DNA from: Pachypanchax playfairii
Lineage: Eukaryota; Chordata; Actinopteri; Cyprinodontiformes; Aplocheilidae
Assembly: GCA_006937955.1 (NCBI GenBank)
Contig: SSNP01000146.1
Coordinates: 1,003,775 to 1,067,774 of the forward strand
Reading direction: 5' to 3'
Length of the DNA: 64,000 nucleotides
In this document: positions 35,721-49,568 of the stretch, piece after piece
How the letters are laid out: each line of letters starts with the position of its first letter
Numbering within the stretch: the first letter of the stretch is position 1
Made by a program: the position numbers and the translations under genes
Notes under the pieces: model-generated
Database searches by the model: none
What the model was told of the DNA's origin: nothing
The model's input: the letters and a program-made list of their open reading frames with translations, nothing else

Positions 35721-37742
35721 CACAACAACTGCAGCTTACTGCAAATCAAACATTATCGACATTTGTGTTAAAGCGTTTTTAATGGGCATGAAAAAAAACA
35801 TGTTAAGCTAATTTGTTGTGCAAATTAAGGATAGTAGCTTTAAGTCAAACAAAAGATGGAGAAAAAGTAACATATTGCACCTCAACATTTCTATTTTTAT
35901 TAATAAACTGCAGGTCAGAAGAATGAAGCAGATGCAAAAGAGGATCTCTGAACCAAGATTTGGGTTTTTGTCACCATCTCATAATTAAACTGAAAATTCC
36001 TAGATGCAAGATAAAGTTGAAGTTACATTCACCTAATCTGGATCTTCTGCAGAGATAACTGAGAACTTCAGTACACAGTCATGAGACCCACAAACAGACA
36101 GTAATAGATATATTCAACACAGTCAGGTGATTGTGTTGCATTCATAGTACGAGCAGTTAGGATTTAACTTCATTCAGACAGTCAAGTAAGTTTTTTTTAG
36201 TAAACACAATGCAAGAAAATGACCAAAAGTCATTTGAACATGAAATTATTCATTATTTGAAATTATTTGTAATGTTATTTGTGATACTGCAAGTTTTTCA
36301 TTTGAAAAATATGCATGCTTCATCACATAATGCAAATAAACTTCAAATGCAAATTAGGTCTTTGCTTAATTTTGGGTACATATACATTTAAAACTGTTTA
36401 AATCTGTCGTATAAAGAACTGCGTCCATTTTAATCAAGTTTCTAGAACTGATGTCAGAACATAAACATCTTAAAAAGTCAACATTTATGTCCATAATCCA
36501 TTTAACTTTTCATCAAACACATTTCTTTTTCTGGTCTATCATTTTTTTTTCCCACTGATTTTTTTGTCACTATAGACAGTTCAAAGAAACACATTTCCAT
36601 TGATCTGCTTCCTAAAGGACAGAGTTCAGAGAAAAGATGGATTTTATATATCTATAATCTGATGTGGCTCCTCCTTTTTAAAAAAAAAGAAGCTATAGAT
36701 TTTATGCCACTGATTGGAGGAGTTAGAATCTCCTGCTTCTAAAGGTTGCAACCAGTGGATTTTCAGTGCTCAGTGGGATAAAAGGTAGCGCCACCCCGTA
36801 TAAACTTTAAGCTGACATTTATCTTCATGGTTGCTCCGGAATCTGTTTTTTCAACCACAAAACACTCTAATGATGAATCCCATCTCAGGTGAGGGATTAT
36901 AATCACCCATCGAGCAATGATCCCCCCCCCAATTTCAGCCTGATCAAATTGGATGAGTTCCTTCATCACATTTCTACAATCTACTCAGCAGCCACTGTGT
37001 GGACAGCGTACTGCTTTAACAGCAGTTCTGCACCAGACTGTCCACAAATCATCTTCTTAGGCCTTCCATCAGGCTGCCCGCATTTGGCCAGCACTGATAA
37101 GGCCCCGCCAAAATGACCGCGGGGTCACAATTTAACCACTGAAGTCAATGGCAGAAATAGACCACTGTGTCCATCAAAGTGTAACTTCAGGCTGTCTCCT
37201 CCACTGTGTTGTCATTTCGCAGGCAGTGGGAAGCTTTGAATTAATCTGGAAAACATGGAGGGAGGAAAAAAGAGAGAGAGCGATAGCTCAGGCGGTTGTA
37301 CGACTGAAACTGGCCTCTATTTCTAATGCTCTGTCAAATCATTCACTGAGGTGAAAATGTATTTACTGAGCCGCACCTGTCAATACAGTGACGGAATGTA
37401 ACAGAGAACGGCTACAGATGAAGGTCAGAAATATCTTAATTTAAAATCTCAGCAACAGGCACGGTGTTATCAGATTGAAATATGTAGTCAGGTTTTAGAA
37501 AGCAAAGATTTACATGTCATTTCACCCAAAATATCAAATCATTCTTCGTTTAAATATTTGCAGGTATTTGAAAAAATATTAAGACTCAATCATAAGCTTT
37601 GCTCATGTATTATGAAACAAGTTGTGTTCAAACTAAAAAGAAGTCTGATTTTCCAGTTGACAAGATTAGATTAATATGATCAACATTAAAATAAAATCCA
37701 TGTACAGTTGGGTACAGTTTTGTCTGTCTCAGTCATTAAAAT
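35721..37742. other. No recognised gene
   Basis: AT-rich to about 36760. From 36790 to 37150 composition is balanced, with GGGATTATAATCACCC, TGATAAGGCCCCG and GACCGCGGGGTCACA, and could be regulatory. Confidence 0.4.
36893..36908. promoter_or_regulatory. Inverted pair of TAATCC-type homeodomain sites
   Basis: GGGATTATAATCACCC holds two head-to-head GGATTA/TAATC words. Bicoid-class homeodomains (OTX, PITX, GSC) bind TAATCC. A single site is weak evidence of function; listed because it lies in a non-repetitive stretch. Confidence 0.2.
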
Positions 37743-38135
37743 TTAAAGAGACCCTTCCATTAAAAACGGTTTGTCTGAGGTTTCTGTTGAATATTTTAGC
37801 TCCACAGGTGTTCTTACCTTCATAGTGGGTGAAAACAGGTCAACAACTTCTCTTTCAGTTTTAATCTCTCAAACTACGCAGGTGGTGATAAAACCCGAGT
37901 TCTCCCGAGTCCGAACGGCCTGTATCTGTTTCATCACAACTCCTTCGTTCGTTAGTATTCATCAGCTCCTGCAGTTGAAACCACGCCTAGCATGCTGCTA
38001 GCTGTGAAATAAGACGTAGCAAACAGAAGACAACGTCTGACGTAGCCATGCGCAGCGGGACAGGAAACAATATACCTTGCTCCCATAGGCTAATTTATTA
38101 GCCAATCTGAGTCCAGCAAATTCAAATAATGAATA
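37743..38135 (+). repeat. TTAA-flanked repeat family B, copy 1
   Basis: TTAA at 37743-37746 then AGAGACCCTTCCATTAAAAA. Blocks ATTTTAGCTCCACA, TCTCAAACTACGCAGGTGG and CGCAGCGGGACAGGAAAC are shared with 59341-59700, and the last block in reverse with 49569-49910. Non-coding. Confidence 0.75.
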
Positions 38136-41100
38136 TGAACGAGCTAACGAGATAATTTGGATCATTTCCACCGATAAATGGAGCCGATAATAAAATGATA
38201 ACAAACATGGCGCCACCGTCCTCAGCCGGGGAGTTTCACCACCAGCACCGAAGGTGTCTGGGCTAGCGCATATTGATGGTACGTTTGAAAAGTCAAAGAG
38301 TTTGATAGAGAAAACCCAAAGGCTGAAGTAATTCATGAGAAAATGATTGCATTTATAGCGTTTTTAGCTTTTTTCCATAGCCGAAGATCTGAGATTTCAT
38401 CATGCGGAGTTGCTATTTTATATCAAAAAGCAGGAAATTATCGGTTATCATTATTGGTTGTAAAAATCTATTTCCATGCATCCCCAGTTACAACACCTTC
38501 TAATAAGAAAATCCGAAACAAAAATAAGGGAAATTATTTTAAAGATTTGACTCTGATTCAATGAGAATCTGTGGGATCAGCTGTTAAACCTAAATCTTTT
38601 GCTGCAAAAGTTGAACTTTAATTGAATTATTTCATATTAATATAAAAATCTTCTGGTGCCTCAAAGTTAATTGCTTTATCACTTCGACCAGCACAATGGG
38701 TCACATACACAGGACCATAGTTTCAAACAACAGATAATTGCATCACTGCATCATGAAATAAGAGGATTGCAGGGTTTTTGCAGAGGTTGCACAAGCCAGA
38801 AAACTGTATGACAAGACTGCATGTGTGCACACTATTAAAGAGTAAATCCCCAGTGTGCAGAACACAAACTCTTGACTTTTCCTATTAAATAATCATTTAG
38901 TCCAAGATGCTGATGCTACAGATTTTAACTGTGTATAACCGAATAATGAGGTGCTGAACCATTTTGAACGTGCACTAAATGAGCTGCTGTTTGATGAGTT
39001 AAATTTATCTGGTATGTGTTATTATGCAAAAGCAAGGCAGTGTAGAAAAATCCATAACATGTTTGCGGGAAAGGATAGACAAAGTTTTAAGGTTTGAATA
39101 GATTCAAAAGGTGAAAATTAGACCCTCTTCTCTCCGTCAAGACCCGGCAATAAATCCACATACACAAGACACACACAAGACACTTGAAAAGGATTTCCAA
39201 AACCTGAAACCCTGAGAAGCTGCATCTTCCATGCCAACTGTCAGCCTTCCCCTTTGTTGTACCATAACGATGATCAACTGCTTCCTTCCACAAGCTTCTT
39301 CTCTCTCTTTTTTAACTTCTGCAAGGATCCATGTTTGGTAAATGATAAAAGGCTTTTTATGATCCTACTTTTCTCTCCTAATTCGTATTGTTTGACATGT
39401 GTTGTCTCCTATATTTCCACGACCCCTCCTTGAACCCGACGCATCCATTTTAATGCGGCGGATAAACGGCGTGGAGCTGGTGTCTGCTCTGAGACCTCTT
39501 GGCACTCAGCTCGGAGCTGAATGAACACTTATCCCCGCTCACCCACATCAAATTCATTTTCTGGCATTGGGGCTACGCGGCACCGTGGTCAGATCATTTC
39601 AAGTCAAGGTAAACTGCCTATAATTTACACCATGAAACAAGATGAAACATGAAATATGTTGGCACACGAGTGGTGCAGTTTTCCCTCTAACTTCCTCTCA
39701 TTTTCTCTCATTCTCAATCACTTCAGCTCCAGTGGCACCATAACCCCCCAAAAGGCAATTACCATGACAACAGCAGTCAGGATTTGCACCACAGTAATTA
39801 GTGTGGGTAAGAAAAAGAGGAAATTATGTGTTTTTGTTTGAGAATCGATATGTCACATGTAAGACTGGAAAGTGCAACCCTGGGGAAGAACCCAGAAACA
39901 AGGAAATTAAAAATAACCGAGCAGACAAAGAGAAAAGCAGAAGGCTAGTAGTAACAGGTCTGTATATTAAGATCTCCATTAATCAGAGTGATACAGTGGA
40001 ACCAATGAGTTGAGCAGCCCTCCTCTTTGGATGTGATGTCATGTCTGTAGTAAAAAATGATGGTAGAAAAGGGACTGATACTCTCAGCAGGACCACAAAA
40101 AAGCATCATAAACATCATCTGATGAAGAGACTCTTTCTTCCAGTATGTAAACACTTTCTATGGCCCTTGATTTCTAAGTACTGGGACAGAAAGTGGTTGT
40201 GCTATTTGTTTCTGTTTTCCCAGCATAAAGCATTGTGAATCTCATTGCCCCGGATAGCAGCTTGTTGGAGGTGTGTGCAGGCTCACCTCCAGCTTTGCAC
40301 AGCCGCTGTAATAGATGTGTTTGTTGCTAAGTGGCGGTTGTAATGGGATGCTTGTTTGCCTTGCTCGGTGCACTTTCATCCTTCACTGTAGTGCTAATGC
40401 AGCGCAGCAATTTGTCTCCCGACTGCAGCGCTTTTTTGGTACAGGCAAAGAAAACAAAGAGACAGAGAGTCATGCAACATCCTCCACTCTGTTTTCATGT
40501 CTTTTTTGTACACATATGTTGAGTGTTTGTAAGTCATTTTGCCACCAGAGAAGGAGGAGGAAGGGTTAAGAGGCCTTATCCTTTACTGCCTAAATCTATC
40601 ATTTCTGCAGAAAAGGTGCCGGTTGCTCAGATGGAGGGTTAGTCCCTGTGGGCTGCAGTCCGGATTGCCATATACACTGCAGTGCTTCATAAAGAGAGAA
40701 GAGCGAGATATAAGAAGAGGTGGAAGGAAGGGTAAAGATAGCACCAGGGCTCATCCCACACACTCAGCCTGTCACTTGCCTTAGAGAATCATTCAATCAT
40801 GGATAATCTTCATCAGCAGCCTCAGAAGAAAAGTCCCTTTTGCCCAAACAGTCCTCTCATTCAGAGGTTCTTTTGTGGTGTGTACAGTTATTGGTATTGT
40901 CAGTGCATTATTTATATGTCTGAGTATCTTGGCTTCTACACAGAATAACCTGAGGTCAGCCTGTGGTGTTATGAAATATTTAGGCTGAGACAGGCTTCAG
41001 TGGGTTTCAGTATGATGAACTCGATATTATTTTACCTAAAGTATCATTAAAGAACATTTTTATTTGTTTCTATTGTTATTTTCTGCTGCTATCCAGTGTG

Positions 41101-41186
41101 TGGATGGTTGCAGCAACAAGACAAGTACGTGAATCATTACTGGGTGGCATGTTGGGTAATGCAACCAGAGCAGGAATCAATATCTG
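38136..41186. other. No recognised gene
   Basis: Mixed AT-rich sequence. The start may still belong to family B (ATGGCGCCACCGTCCTCAGC near 38208). 39420-39620 is more CpG-rich (CCCGACGCATCC, GCGGCGGATAAACGGCG) and repeat-free, and may be conserved. No domain-bearing frame. Confidence 0.45.
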
Positions 41187-41217
41187 TCCGTCCATCCGTC
41201 CATCCGTCTGTCCATCC
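41187..41217. repeat. Short CCGT/CCAT array
   Basis: Alternating CCGT and CCAT units directly left of a LINE fragment, the usual position of the microsatellite tail of this LINE family. Confidence 0.85.
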
Positions 41218-41570
41218 CAGAGGGAAACCTAGACAACCCTCTCCCAACAAACCTCTCCAGCTCATTAGCCTACACCAGAGAGGACATATAATCCCTTCAG
41301 CAAGGTTTGGGTGTGTCCTGGGAGTCTTCTACCAGTAGGACATGCCAAGAACGCCTTCAGAAGGAGGCAACCATGAGAAATCTTGATAAGACACCCAAAC
41401 CACCTCAAATGAGTCCTTTTGATGAAGAACAGCAACTTTACTCCAAACTCTCCTGGATTACAAAATGTCTCACCTTATCTCCAAGGCTGAGCCTAACCAA
41501 AGGAAGCTTGTTTCTACTTCTTGTATTTGGGTTGTCACCAACAAGGGTCAAACTTGTCAGGAACTTCTTT
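41218..41570 (-). pseudogene. LINE reverse transcriptase C-terminal fragment
   Basis: Read on the minus strand this encodes KRTHLRWFG, then LIKISHG, then AFLACPTGR, in the order of the C-terminal end of a common teleost LINE reverse transcriptase (RWFGH...RACPTGR). The CCGT/CCAT tract sits at its 3' side. In-frame stops and indels break it. Same orientation as the 29730 fragment and probably the same family. Confidence 0.65.
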
Positions 41571-43129
41571 ACCATGAAAGAACTGATCGATGCCCTAATT
41601 CCTGCAGACGTAGGAATGTCCTTTCATTTATAAATGGCACTCTGACTTAACTTTTGGTGTGAATTTTAATTATATCAGTAAAATTCAATTTAACTGGTTC
41701 TTTTCTACCATTTTAATTGCTGCTATGAGGTACAGGATTTTTTTTCACCATCCAGCTTCACCTAATGAGTTTCACTCTCTACATTTTTCACATTTTAGTG
41801 GCTTGAAACCAGGCCAGATGAGGCTTAAGTGGTTTCCATGCTTTGTTTTGATAAAAGGGCAGTTTGAGAGTCTACACAGAAGACCCCAAGGAGGTTCTGA
41901 TTCCATGTCAAACAGGACCCTGCTGCCAAAAATAAAAACCAGACTCTCTGTCACCACACATATTTTCAACTTGGTTCTTGAAAGGTTATATCAATAAGAG
42001 TTAAATGTACGGAAATAATAATGGAGCGAGAGCTGGATAATTGGCTTGAAAAGCCTTTGATATTATGATACCAAGAAGTTTCTAGAACAGAAGAATTGAC
42101 CCTTAGCTTTCATGTGTTTTGATGAATGTATTGAAGATTGTCTGGCAGAATGAGGTGAGACCTCTTTAGCATACTGTAATTTGAAAAATATAATTTTGAT
42201 TTTTAGATACAGTTTTGAAAACACATGAAAGGATGTCCCTGTTGAAAGTACATCAACTGTAAATGTGCAAAACTTTTGCACATCTAGAGTCTGTTGGAAC
42301 TGTGAACTGCAAACCTGCAAAAAATCCCAGCAGTGATCAAACCTAGCTAACATCCTTTAAACAAAGATGTAACATTCTGTGATGAAATCACGAAAACTGA
42401 CCAAAAATTGTATAAAACAATAGTGATGAATCCAAGAATTCAACAGCAAAACAACGAGCAGATTGTTGTTGTTGTGACACACTTGGGGTTGCAGGTTACG
42501 TTAGAGGTTAAGCAGTAGCGTTATTATTTTCAATAGGTTGCCTTTTGGCTGCCTTTACAAAAATGCAAGGATTCTTCCCTCTGGAACCTGTTTCAGGGCT
42601 CCAAAAACTCCTGAAAGTCTTGATTTGGTAACCCAATAGATGATAGCCTAACTTAAAATGTGGTTAGAGAGAGTACAAAAGGATTTTAGCCAACTGTGTT
42701 AAGCACATGTGAAATGCAGGTCCCAAAGTTTGGATGTACTGTCCTTAAATGACTTAACTCGTGAACATATAGCCTGAAATTAGCCACAGCATGCTGCCCA
42801 ATGCAACAGCAGGAACATTCTAACACAGCTGACCACCAAAAGAGTCAGAGAAACCAGGAACAGGCTAATACTGCCGTCTTTGTTGTACCTCGGCAGAAAG
42901 GAATTCCTCCTCTTCAGCTTCACAACAATATGTCCAGCTTGACTTGGAGGTTTATAACACAAGGAATTTCTCTAAAGCTAAAAGTCATTTTCTCTCAAAA
43001 GTCATGAATTCATCTTTATGAAGTAAGTATTGGATGAATTCCTGGATGTGTGCTCAAGGGCACGAGCCAGGATCCAGTAAGAGGGAAGTGTAATCTGCTA
43101 GCACTGACACTGAGCACTGACCCACGACC
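41571..43129. other. No recognised gene
   Basis: AT-rich unique sequence without a convincing frame or recognised repeat. Confidence 0.5.
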
Positions 43130-43780
43130 AGAGGCTGATGGGATACTATTTCAATCGACAGCTACAGTCATAGGTAGGTAGAGACCTGAAGCGGTTCGGG
43201 TCATATTTCTCTGGCCTTCATTAATTGGTATTTTGACTACAACCCTCTCTCTTGTGGTAGACCACCAGTCCACCCACATGAAGCCCTTGAAGTGTGACAT
43301 TGCAATTACACTCACCATGACACATGGGAGAAAATCCCAGTCGGCTAATAGAGATCCGGCCAGCCTCTTCCCTCCCTTCTGCATGGGGAGGAAAAAGGAA
43401 TTTACAATAACATGAACATTTATGGCGGCTTCCATGTGGAAGACTGAAGCAGAGAGCAGCTTTCACTATTGATGGTGTGTAAATGCAAATGGTTTAGTAA
43501 TCAATACAGCATTCCAGGGCTCCCGGTAAATAGAATTATGATTGTACAAATGATCACAGGATTGATGTGGTAAAGTGCAATGCATTATGTCTAGGCTTTA
43601 CATTTAACAGTAAAGGTCGGGGGGAAATGGAAAGAAACTAATCAGGCCAGCTCATTAGTCCTGGTGTAATGATGTATTTGCCATTGTTGATGTTAAGCTG
43701 CTTTTAACCAACACATTATTCACTAATTGGCAAAATGTCTCTTTTGCATTGGTTAGGAGGCTTTGTGATAGTCTTTAATG
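43130..43780. promoter_or_regulatory. Candidate conserved non-coding element (enhancer-like)
   Basis: About 650 bp free of simple repeats and transposon signatures, rich in developmental factor words: CATTAATTGG, ACATTTATGGCGG, GTAAATGCAAATGG (POU octamer ATGCAAAT), TTTAGTAATCAATAC, ACTAATCAGG and CTAATTGGC. This combination is typical of vertebrate enhancers near developmental regulators. No frame has a domain. The call is by texture. Confidence 0.35.
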
Positions 43781-46700
43781 AAAACACGTTTCTGCTGTGA
43801 TTGGTAAAATAAATGCACAGCAAGTTAACTCAAACAACATTTATTCATGATGCCAAATGCATACATTAAGACTAGATAAAATGAGCCACGGGCGAAGCAA
43901 CTCGTTATTTTTTAAATCGCGGAGGACGAGCAACAAATAGCCCTAACAGTTGTGCAATATAACATCAAATTAGTCATATTTTACACAGAAAAATAACATC
44001 CAGATTCATCGTTTTAGCAAACAGAAATGCTGTTCTTGTATTTGTATGAAAAGTGCAAACCATGTGCAAAAGCTGACATGAACTAGATAAAAAAAACACA
44101 GTGCAAGTGGAAGAGGATCACAAGAGCTAAGACGATTTAATAACAAAAAAATCTTTGTATTTACTCCAGTTTCCAAAAAATAGATTCTATGAGCTGTATG
44201 TGATGTTTAAAAAGTACCAAACTTAGTTTATATTTATAGTCCAGGATTCCATAATGTGCTTTGTAGCAGGATACTGCAGACATATTTACACAATTTAAAG
44301 GTCGTGTTATTAAGTGTTGAGGCACACGAGTCAGTCACATTCTGACTGCTGAATAAAACCATTTTCAGCAAATAGAAAAAGGATTATTTTGTATATTCCT
44401 GAACTTTTTTATTGAACCAAATGCAATAAATCTGCAAACATCACTTGGAGCTTCACATGTTAATTTTTTCAAGAATAATAATAATAATGATGAGGAGGAT
44501 GATAACGAGATGGGCATCTGTACTTTGAGGAATGTGCTAATCCTGTTAAAGCAGTACTAAATAACTTTTCTGCAGCCGTGTCTCAGACGGCCGTTGCTGG
44601 AACCGGTGTTCTGTTGAAATATGCTACCTGTTAAGCTGTGCTACCAATTCCTTCTGCACATGTGCTGTTCTGCAGTCTTACCTTCAATAAAAAGATTTAT
44701 TGTTTTTTTTATATATATATTTTTCTATAAATAAATTTTACCTATCAGATACATTTTCCCAGGACAGGAACATTAAATATGATGTTATTTTTTCTTTCTT
44801 TCAATTGTCAGGACGACAGGCAAATGTTTGGACACAACCAGAAGAGAAGGACCCAACAATATAAAAATAATATAAAATATCAGGGAAGGATCTTAAAAAT
44901 GTTTTAAAATAATTAACAAGACATACTCACCACAAGAATATTGTAAAGTGTCAATTCGTACTATGGTGGCATTTTTCTTCAGGGTAGCATAAATCAGAAC
45001 ACCACTTCCAGCTGCAACATGAATTACTGAAGTTATTTAGTCCACTGTAAAGCCATCGGAGGTGCACAGAGTGTCTAATATGAAGCTGATAATGTTTTTC
45101 GGTGAGTAACCACTTAGACAAGTTTCAAAACAGCAGCTCAAAGTTGTAAAAGTTATTTTTTACTGCTTTAAAGAGTTAGAGCTCCCAGAAAATGGGGTTT
45201 ACACAAAAAAGACATCTAAAAATAAAATAATTAATAAAAAATAATAGTTGTATGTTTTAGAAGTTCAACTTAAATAAAAGTGTTTTAAAGGTACAAAGAA
45301 TCATGAACAGTCAGTACTAAAATTACAACCCTATGTAGACCATGTTTACCTTTTAGCAAAAGATGACAATGAAGAAATTATTGACACGTGAATATTTTGC
45401 ATTTTCAAGAAATTCTAAAATGTGCATGTTGACTCCGTTGTGTTTTAGGACACTGTACTCTGCACATTTTCCATTTCAGCAGATTTATGCATTCAGAGTT
45501 CACAAGGAAGTTGCATGAACACAACACAGTTTCTGACTGATTTTTTTAAACCTACTTACTCCAACTGGTTACTTTTCTAAGATTTGATGCAGAAAAAAGG
45601 AAAATAGTTACTTTCGTTTTCTGCAAGTTTTCTTATGCTTTTCCTTCTTTGACACATAAAATCCAGCCGACTCTCTGCGTGTCCATTGTAACTCACATGG
45701 ACAGTCTCTCATTACACTCTCATACCACACAGTTTTCTTTTCCTTTCCCTAAAAGGAGTCATTCCTTGCTTCATCTTGTATCTTTTTTTTTTTTCAAAAG
45801 GAGTATGGGGAGCCTATTTCTCCCCACCTTTCTATCCCTAAATCCAGGGCGGTTTCCATGAGAAACTGAGAGGAATGTGTTTCATTAACATTCTTTGTAG
45901 AATGCATATACACTTCTTTTTCATCAAATCTAAAGCAGCCCACAGCCTCACTAATCGAAAGCAGCCCATGACGCCTTTTAAGTGGGGCTCAAGTGTCTGC
46001 TAAGAAGCAGAATGTCCATATGAATGCAACAAATGACCACATGTTTGCTGGTGTTGATCCACACCAGCTTTGTGTTCAGCTCGTTGGAAGATAGACAGGA
46101 AACAAATGATTTTGGCAGGATTATTGGATGGAAATCTTTAAAATGTGTCAACCTTTAAGCAGTAATTAACTAATCAGGTTTCAAAATAAAACACGTCTGT
46201 CGTAATTTAGCTCCGTTTCTTCAGTTGTGTGTTTACGTTCTATGGTTTCTGGTTTCGTAGCTGATGTCTTAACCCTGTTTGTCAGACAGAGCCGGAGGTC
46301 TCTTTCTTATTTTAGAACAGTGAAGAACCTTTGACCTCTGGGGTTAAATCTCAAGCAACAGTTTGTCATTTAAAGATGTTTTCATGAGTTGCATGCAGCT
46401 CAGCAAACATGTACTTTAATAACTGGAAGAGGAACTACAATAAAATGCTCTTTTTATCCTATTTATTCAACCATTAGCGCTTCTTGTGGCTGTTTTGGGA
46501 AATCTTCATTCATTGGTCATTTTTCTATAAAAGTTTCTCCCAGTCAGATACATGAATGTTATGACAAGACCGATTCCAAATAACAGTCAATTGTGCAATT
46601 TTTGACCTATTAAGAAATAAAATATTGCTCAATATTATATCATTAATGAAGTTTGTTGGTGTTAAATAAAAGCATCCAAAAATATTTAAACTTTCCAAAC

Positions 46701-48719
46701 AGTCTGCGTTGCATTTTTTTTTAATCTGTTTTTATTAAGATTAACTTGAAGCTCATGCACAGACAGTCGAAGATAGAAATTTTAAATCGTTACATTTCTT
46801 TTGTGTTTTCTTTCATTCCTATGATTCATATAAAAAACACCAGTTAAAAAAAGTTTCAACACTGCAGGAATTTATTTAGTTCAAGCCACAACATGCAGGA
46901 TTACTCAAAATCAAGCTATTCTGGTACAAACACGACTCATCAGATTTACTTCAGCTTGGAAAACAAACAGACATGATTCACATATGATATGAATAAGTTT
47001 GGTCAGTGTCCAGATTTAAAACACAAGTGAGTGTGGAAGGAGTGCAAAAGTTAGAATTTTGTTACTAATAGGTAATAAATAATCAGAAATAAAAAATACA
47101 AGGTTGGTAGGACAATAATGTGCTGACCCAGAAGCTTTTTATTCCCATTAAACATGAGATAAAGTATAACTGTTTGATGTTTCATAAATTCTTCACATAA
47201 ATTTTGTAAAAAAAAAAAGTACATAATTATTATAGTGACAGTAAGCGGCCAGATGGATCTTAAAAAAAATCTTGAAGTATTTAAACCAGAATTTCCCACA
47301 TGGTGGGACACTGTAAGAGCTTCTTAGTTGAACAGGCACGTCAACAAATATCCTGTTTAGAAAAGGGTCGTATTTGTTGAGAGTCTGTGACTCACCTGTC
47401 CACCCATACACAGTCACTGGGAGCTATTTGTTGAAAACACAAAACAAAAGGTTTTGATATTTTTTAAATCTGTGTTATTGTTTTTAGATGTGGTAAGTAT
47501 CACCCGCCCACTTCAGAATCAGATGGCTGGTGTGGTGAACATGCACACCATCTCACATCTACAGACACGCTCCTCAAACCTGGGGCCCTTCCTCCCTCGC
47601 CCCCCACATACACACTCCCTCTCCCCTTATCTTTCCCTGGCTGTCTCTCTCTTGCTCCCCCTGTCTCATTTATGCCTTTGCAGAGCAGCTGCTGCCCAGA
47701 GAACTGAGGGAGCAGCATTCACATCTGAGCACATTAGTCACCAGATGTCACCTTTTGCTGCCAGCCCATCGAACATCCAGGCAGACAATGCCCCGTGCAT
47801 TCTGAACATCTGACTTACGACGGCTTCTACAAAGGGGGCTGGGTGGTGCCGTGGACTCCACCAACCATGGCTGTTGAAGCTCAAAGCCACGTAGACAGTG
47901 ACACCTACAGCTTGTCCAAAAACACGAACGCTGTTGGTCCTCAAATAATAACCGGATGAAAATCAGAAGACAATAAATTTCTTCCATAAACATTTTGAGA
48001 GATTATCAATTTTACTGGAATCTTGCGAATGTCTGAGCTGCTCAGAAATCTGATCTGTGTGCAGAGATGCTCTCTGACAATCCTGATGTTGGTGTTGACA
48101 CCTGCAACAGATCTGCTGCTGTCTCCTCCAGGGTATCAAATCTCTGTTCTCACTGAGAGACAGCAGCTCAACACACACAAGCAGACAGTTTGCATTTATT
48201 TGCTGAGTAGAAGGTCTCATTCAGAGAGGTATGCTGTGGAAAGAGCACAGAATAGGAGAAAAGGCCTGAAGGCATAAAATGTAGAAACTGCAGAATTCCA
48301 TTAACTAGCACTTGTACTTTTCTTAAGCTTCAGGTTGTGGTGAAAAGTTTTTTTTTCTTTTTAAATATGAATCTTTTTCAATTCAGTTCACAGACACTCA
48401 TAAATTATTCACTGCAACCTAAGAGCTGATGACACACTTACATAACTCTGATGATGATAAATGTCATGCATGTTTCTTTTTTTTTTCTTTTTCGCAAAGT
48501 CCTTAATGCAAAACTTACACAAAGGTAATTAGATATTTGTGTATTTATTCTGTTGCCGTTTCCTCTCACACACAAAAAAATTGTTTTTAAATGAGTTCTG
48601 CAGTTTGTGCTGTGATTCTGAGGAATGTTGAAAAAACTGGCAATGAAGCGAGTTCATCTGCTGGTTCACACAAGCTGGTTGGTCTAATCACAGATGCACA
48701 ATTAACATTTGCTTTTTAA
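43781..48719. other. No recognised gene
   Basis: AT-rich sequence with small AAT and TATA runs (44477, 44711) and a poly-T at 45783. A CT-rich patch lies at 47585-47665. The frame at 47454-47813 translates part of that patch and has no domain. No repeat family recognised with confidence. Confidence 0.45.
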
Positions 48720-48779
48720 TTAAAGATACAGGATGTAGAAGGAGGAGTCATCTCCAGAGTAAAGTGTTTTTTATACTCA
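48720..48779 (+). repeat. TTAA-AG element end
   Basis: TTAA at 48720-48723 followed by AGATACAGGATGTAGAAGG, one more TTAA-AG terminus, interrupted at once by the palindromic repeat at 48780. Confidence 0.35.
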
Positions 48780-48934
48780 GTCCTGGGGAGACACTGTCCT
48801 GCATGTTTTAGATATTGTCCTGCTTCATCACACCTGATTAACAGATTTCTGCTGAACTGGACAACACGATGCAAAAGTAATTTGTATCAGGTGTGTTCAA
48901 GCAGGAAAGGATCTAAAACATGCAGGATGGTGGG
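48780..48934. repeat. Palindromic MITE
   Basis: The left arm GTCCTGCATGTTTTAGAT...CACACCTGATT is mirrored by the right arm AATTTGTATCAGGTGTG...ATCTAAAACATGCAGGA. The two arms span nearly the whole 155 bp and fold back on each other. This is a very common teleost repeat. No target duplication is clear. Confidence 0.75.
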
Positions 48935-49500
48935 TTCTGATAGCCTTGCGCTGCAAGACGGATTCTCGCAAGATTTGGAGTTTTCCAAACCCACAAAAAT
49001 CCGTCTTGTACCGCTCCATTGACAACCGTCTACTTCGATCAAAAAAACGTTTGCACCAATCATGTGTTGGCATTATGCTTTAGGGCAGGGGTTCAGGTGT
49101 GATTGGCAGCAAGTGTCCAGGCAGGCAAAGCAAAACAAACATGGCTGCGCCAGTGGATGTATGCATTAAAGCAGATATTTAATCTGTTTTAGGAGAACTA
49201 GAGATGATTTCTTCATTGAAAAATGAGCAAATTTAAGAACTTTGTGCTTTTCTTAATGATAATGATGTGTGTGTTTTTCTCCCGAATGGATTTGCAAGAG
49301 CTTGATTTACTGTGATTGGCTAAAGACAAGTCATGAAAGGTAGGCACTTGCTGGCTCGTCCTCCATTCAGCTTAAAATATTATATCAGATGTCCCTCCCT
49401 TTTATAAACTGTTTCAAACGGAGCAGTTCCAGATCTATGTGTGTCCCAGAATCGAGAAGAGGCGGGGCTACACATAGATCTGGCAGAGCCAGCTGGTTCT
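48935..49500. repeat. Interspersed repeat with a strong hairpin
   Basis: Begins GCGCTGCAAGACGGATTCTCGC, a motif I know from teleost MITEs. Near its right end 14-bp perfect arms CCAGATCTATGTGT (49429-49442) and ACACATAGATCTGG (49470-49483) flank a 27-bp loop. Non-coding; boundaries approximate. Confidence 0.45.
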
Positions 49501-49568
49501 GAGGACCTGGACTAAAAAACATTGGACAAGATGCAGATAACAGTGAAATTTCCATTTTATTTTGGTGT

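Noticed and set aside
37276..37310. A-box-like GATAGCTCAGGCGGTTG
   Set aside because: No B box within the required distance; not a tRNA or SINE.
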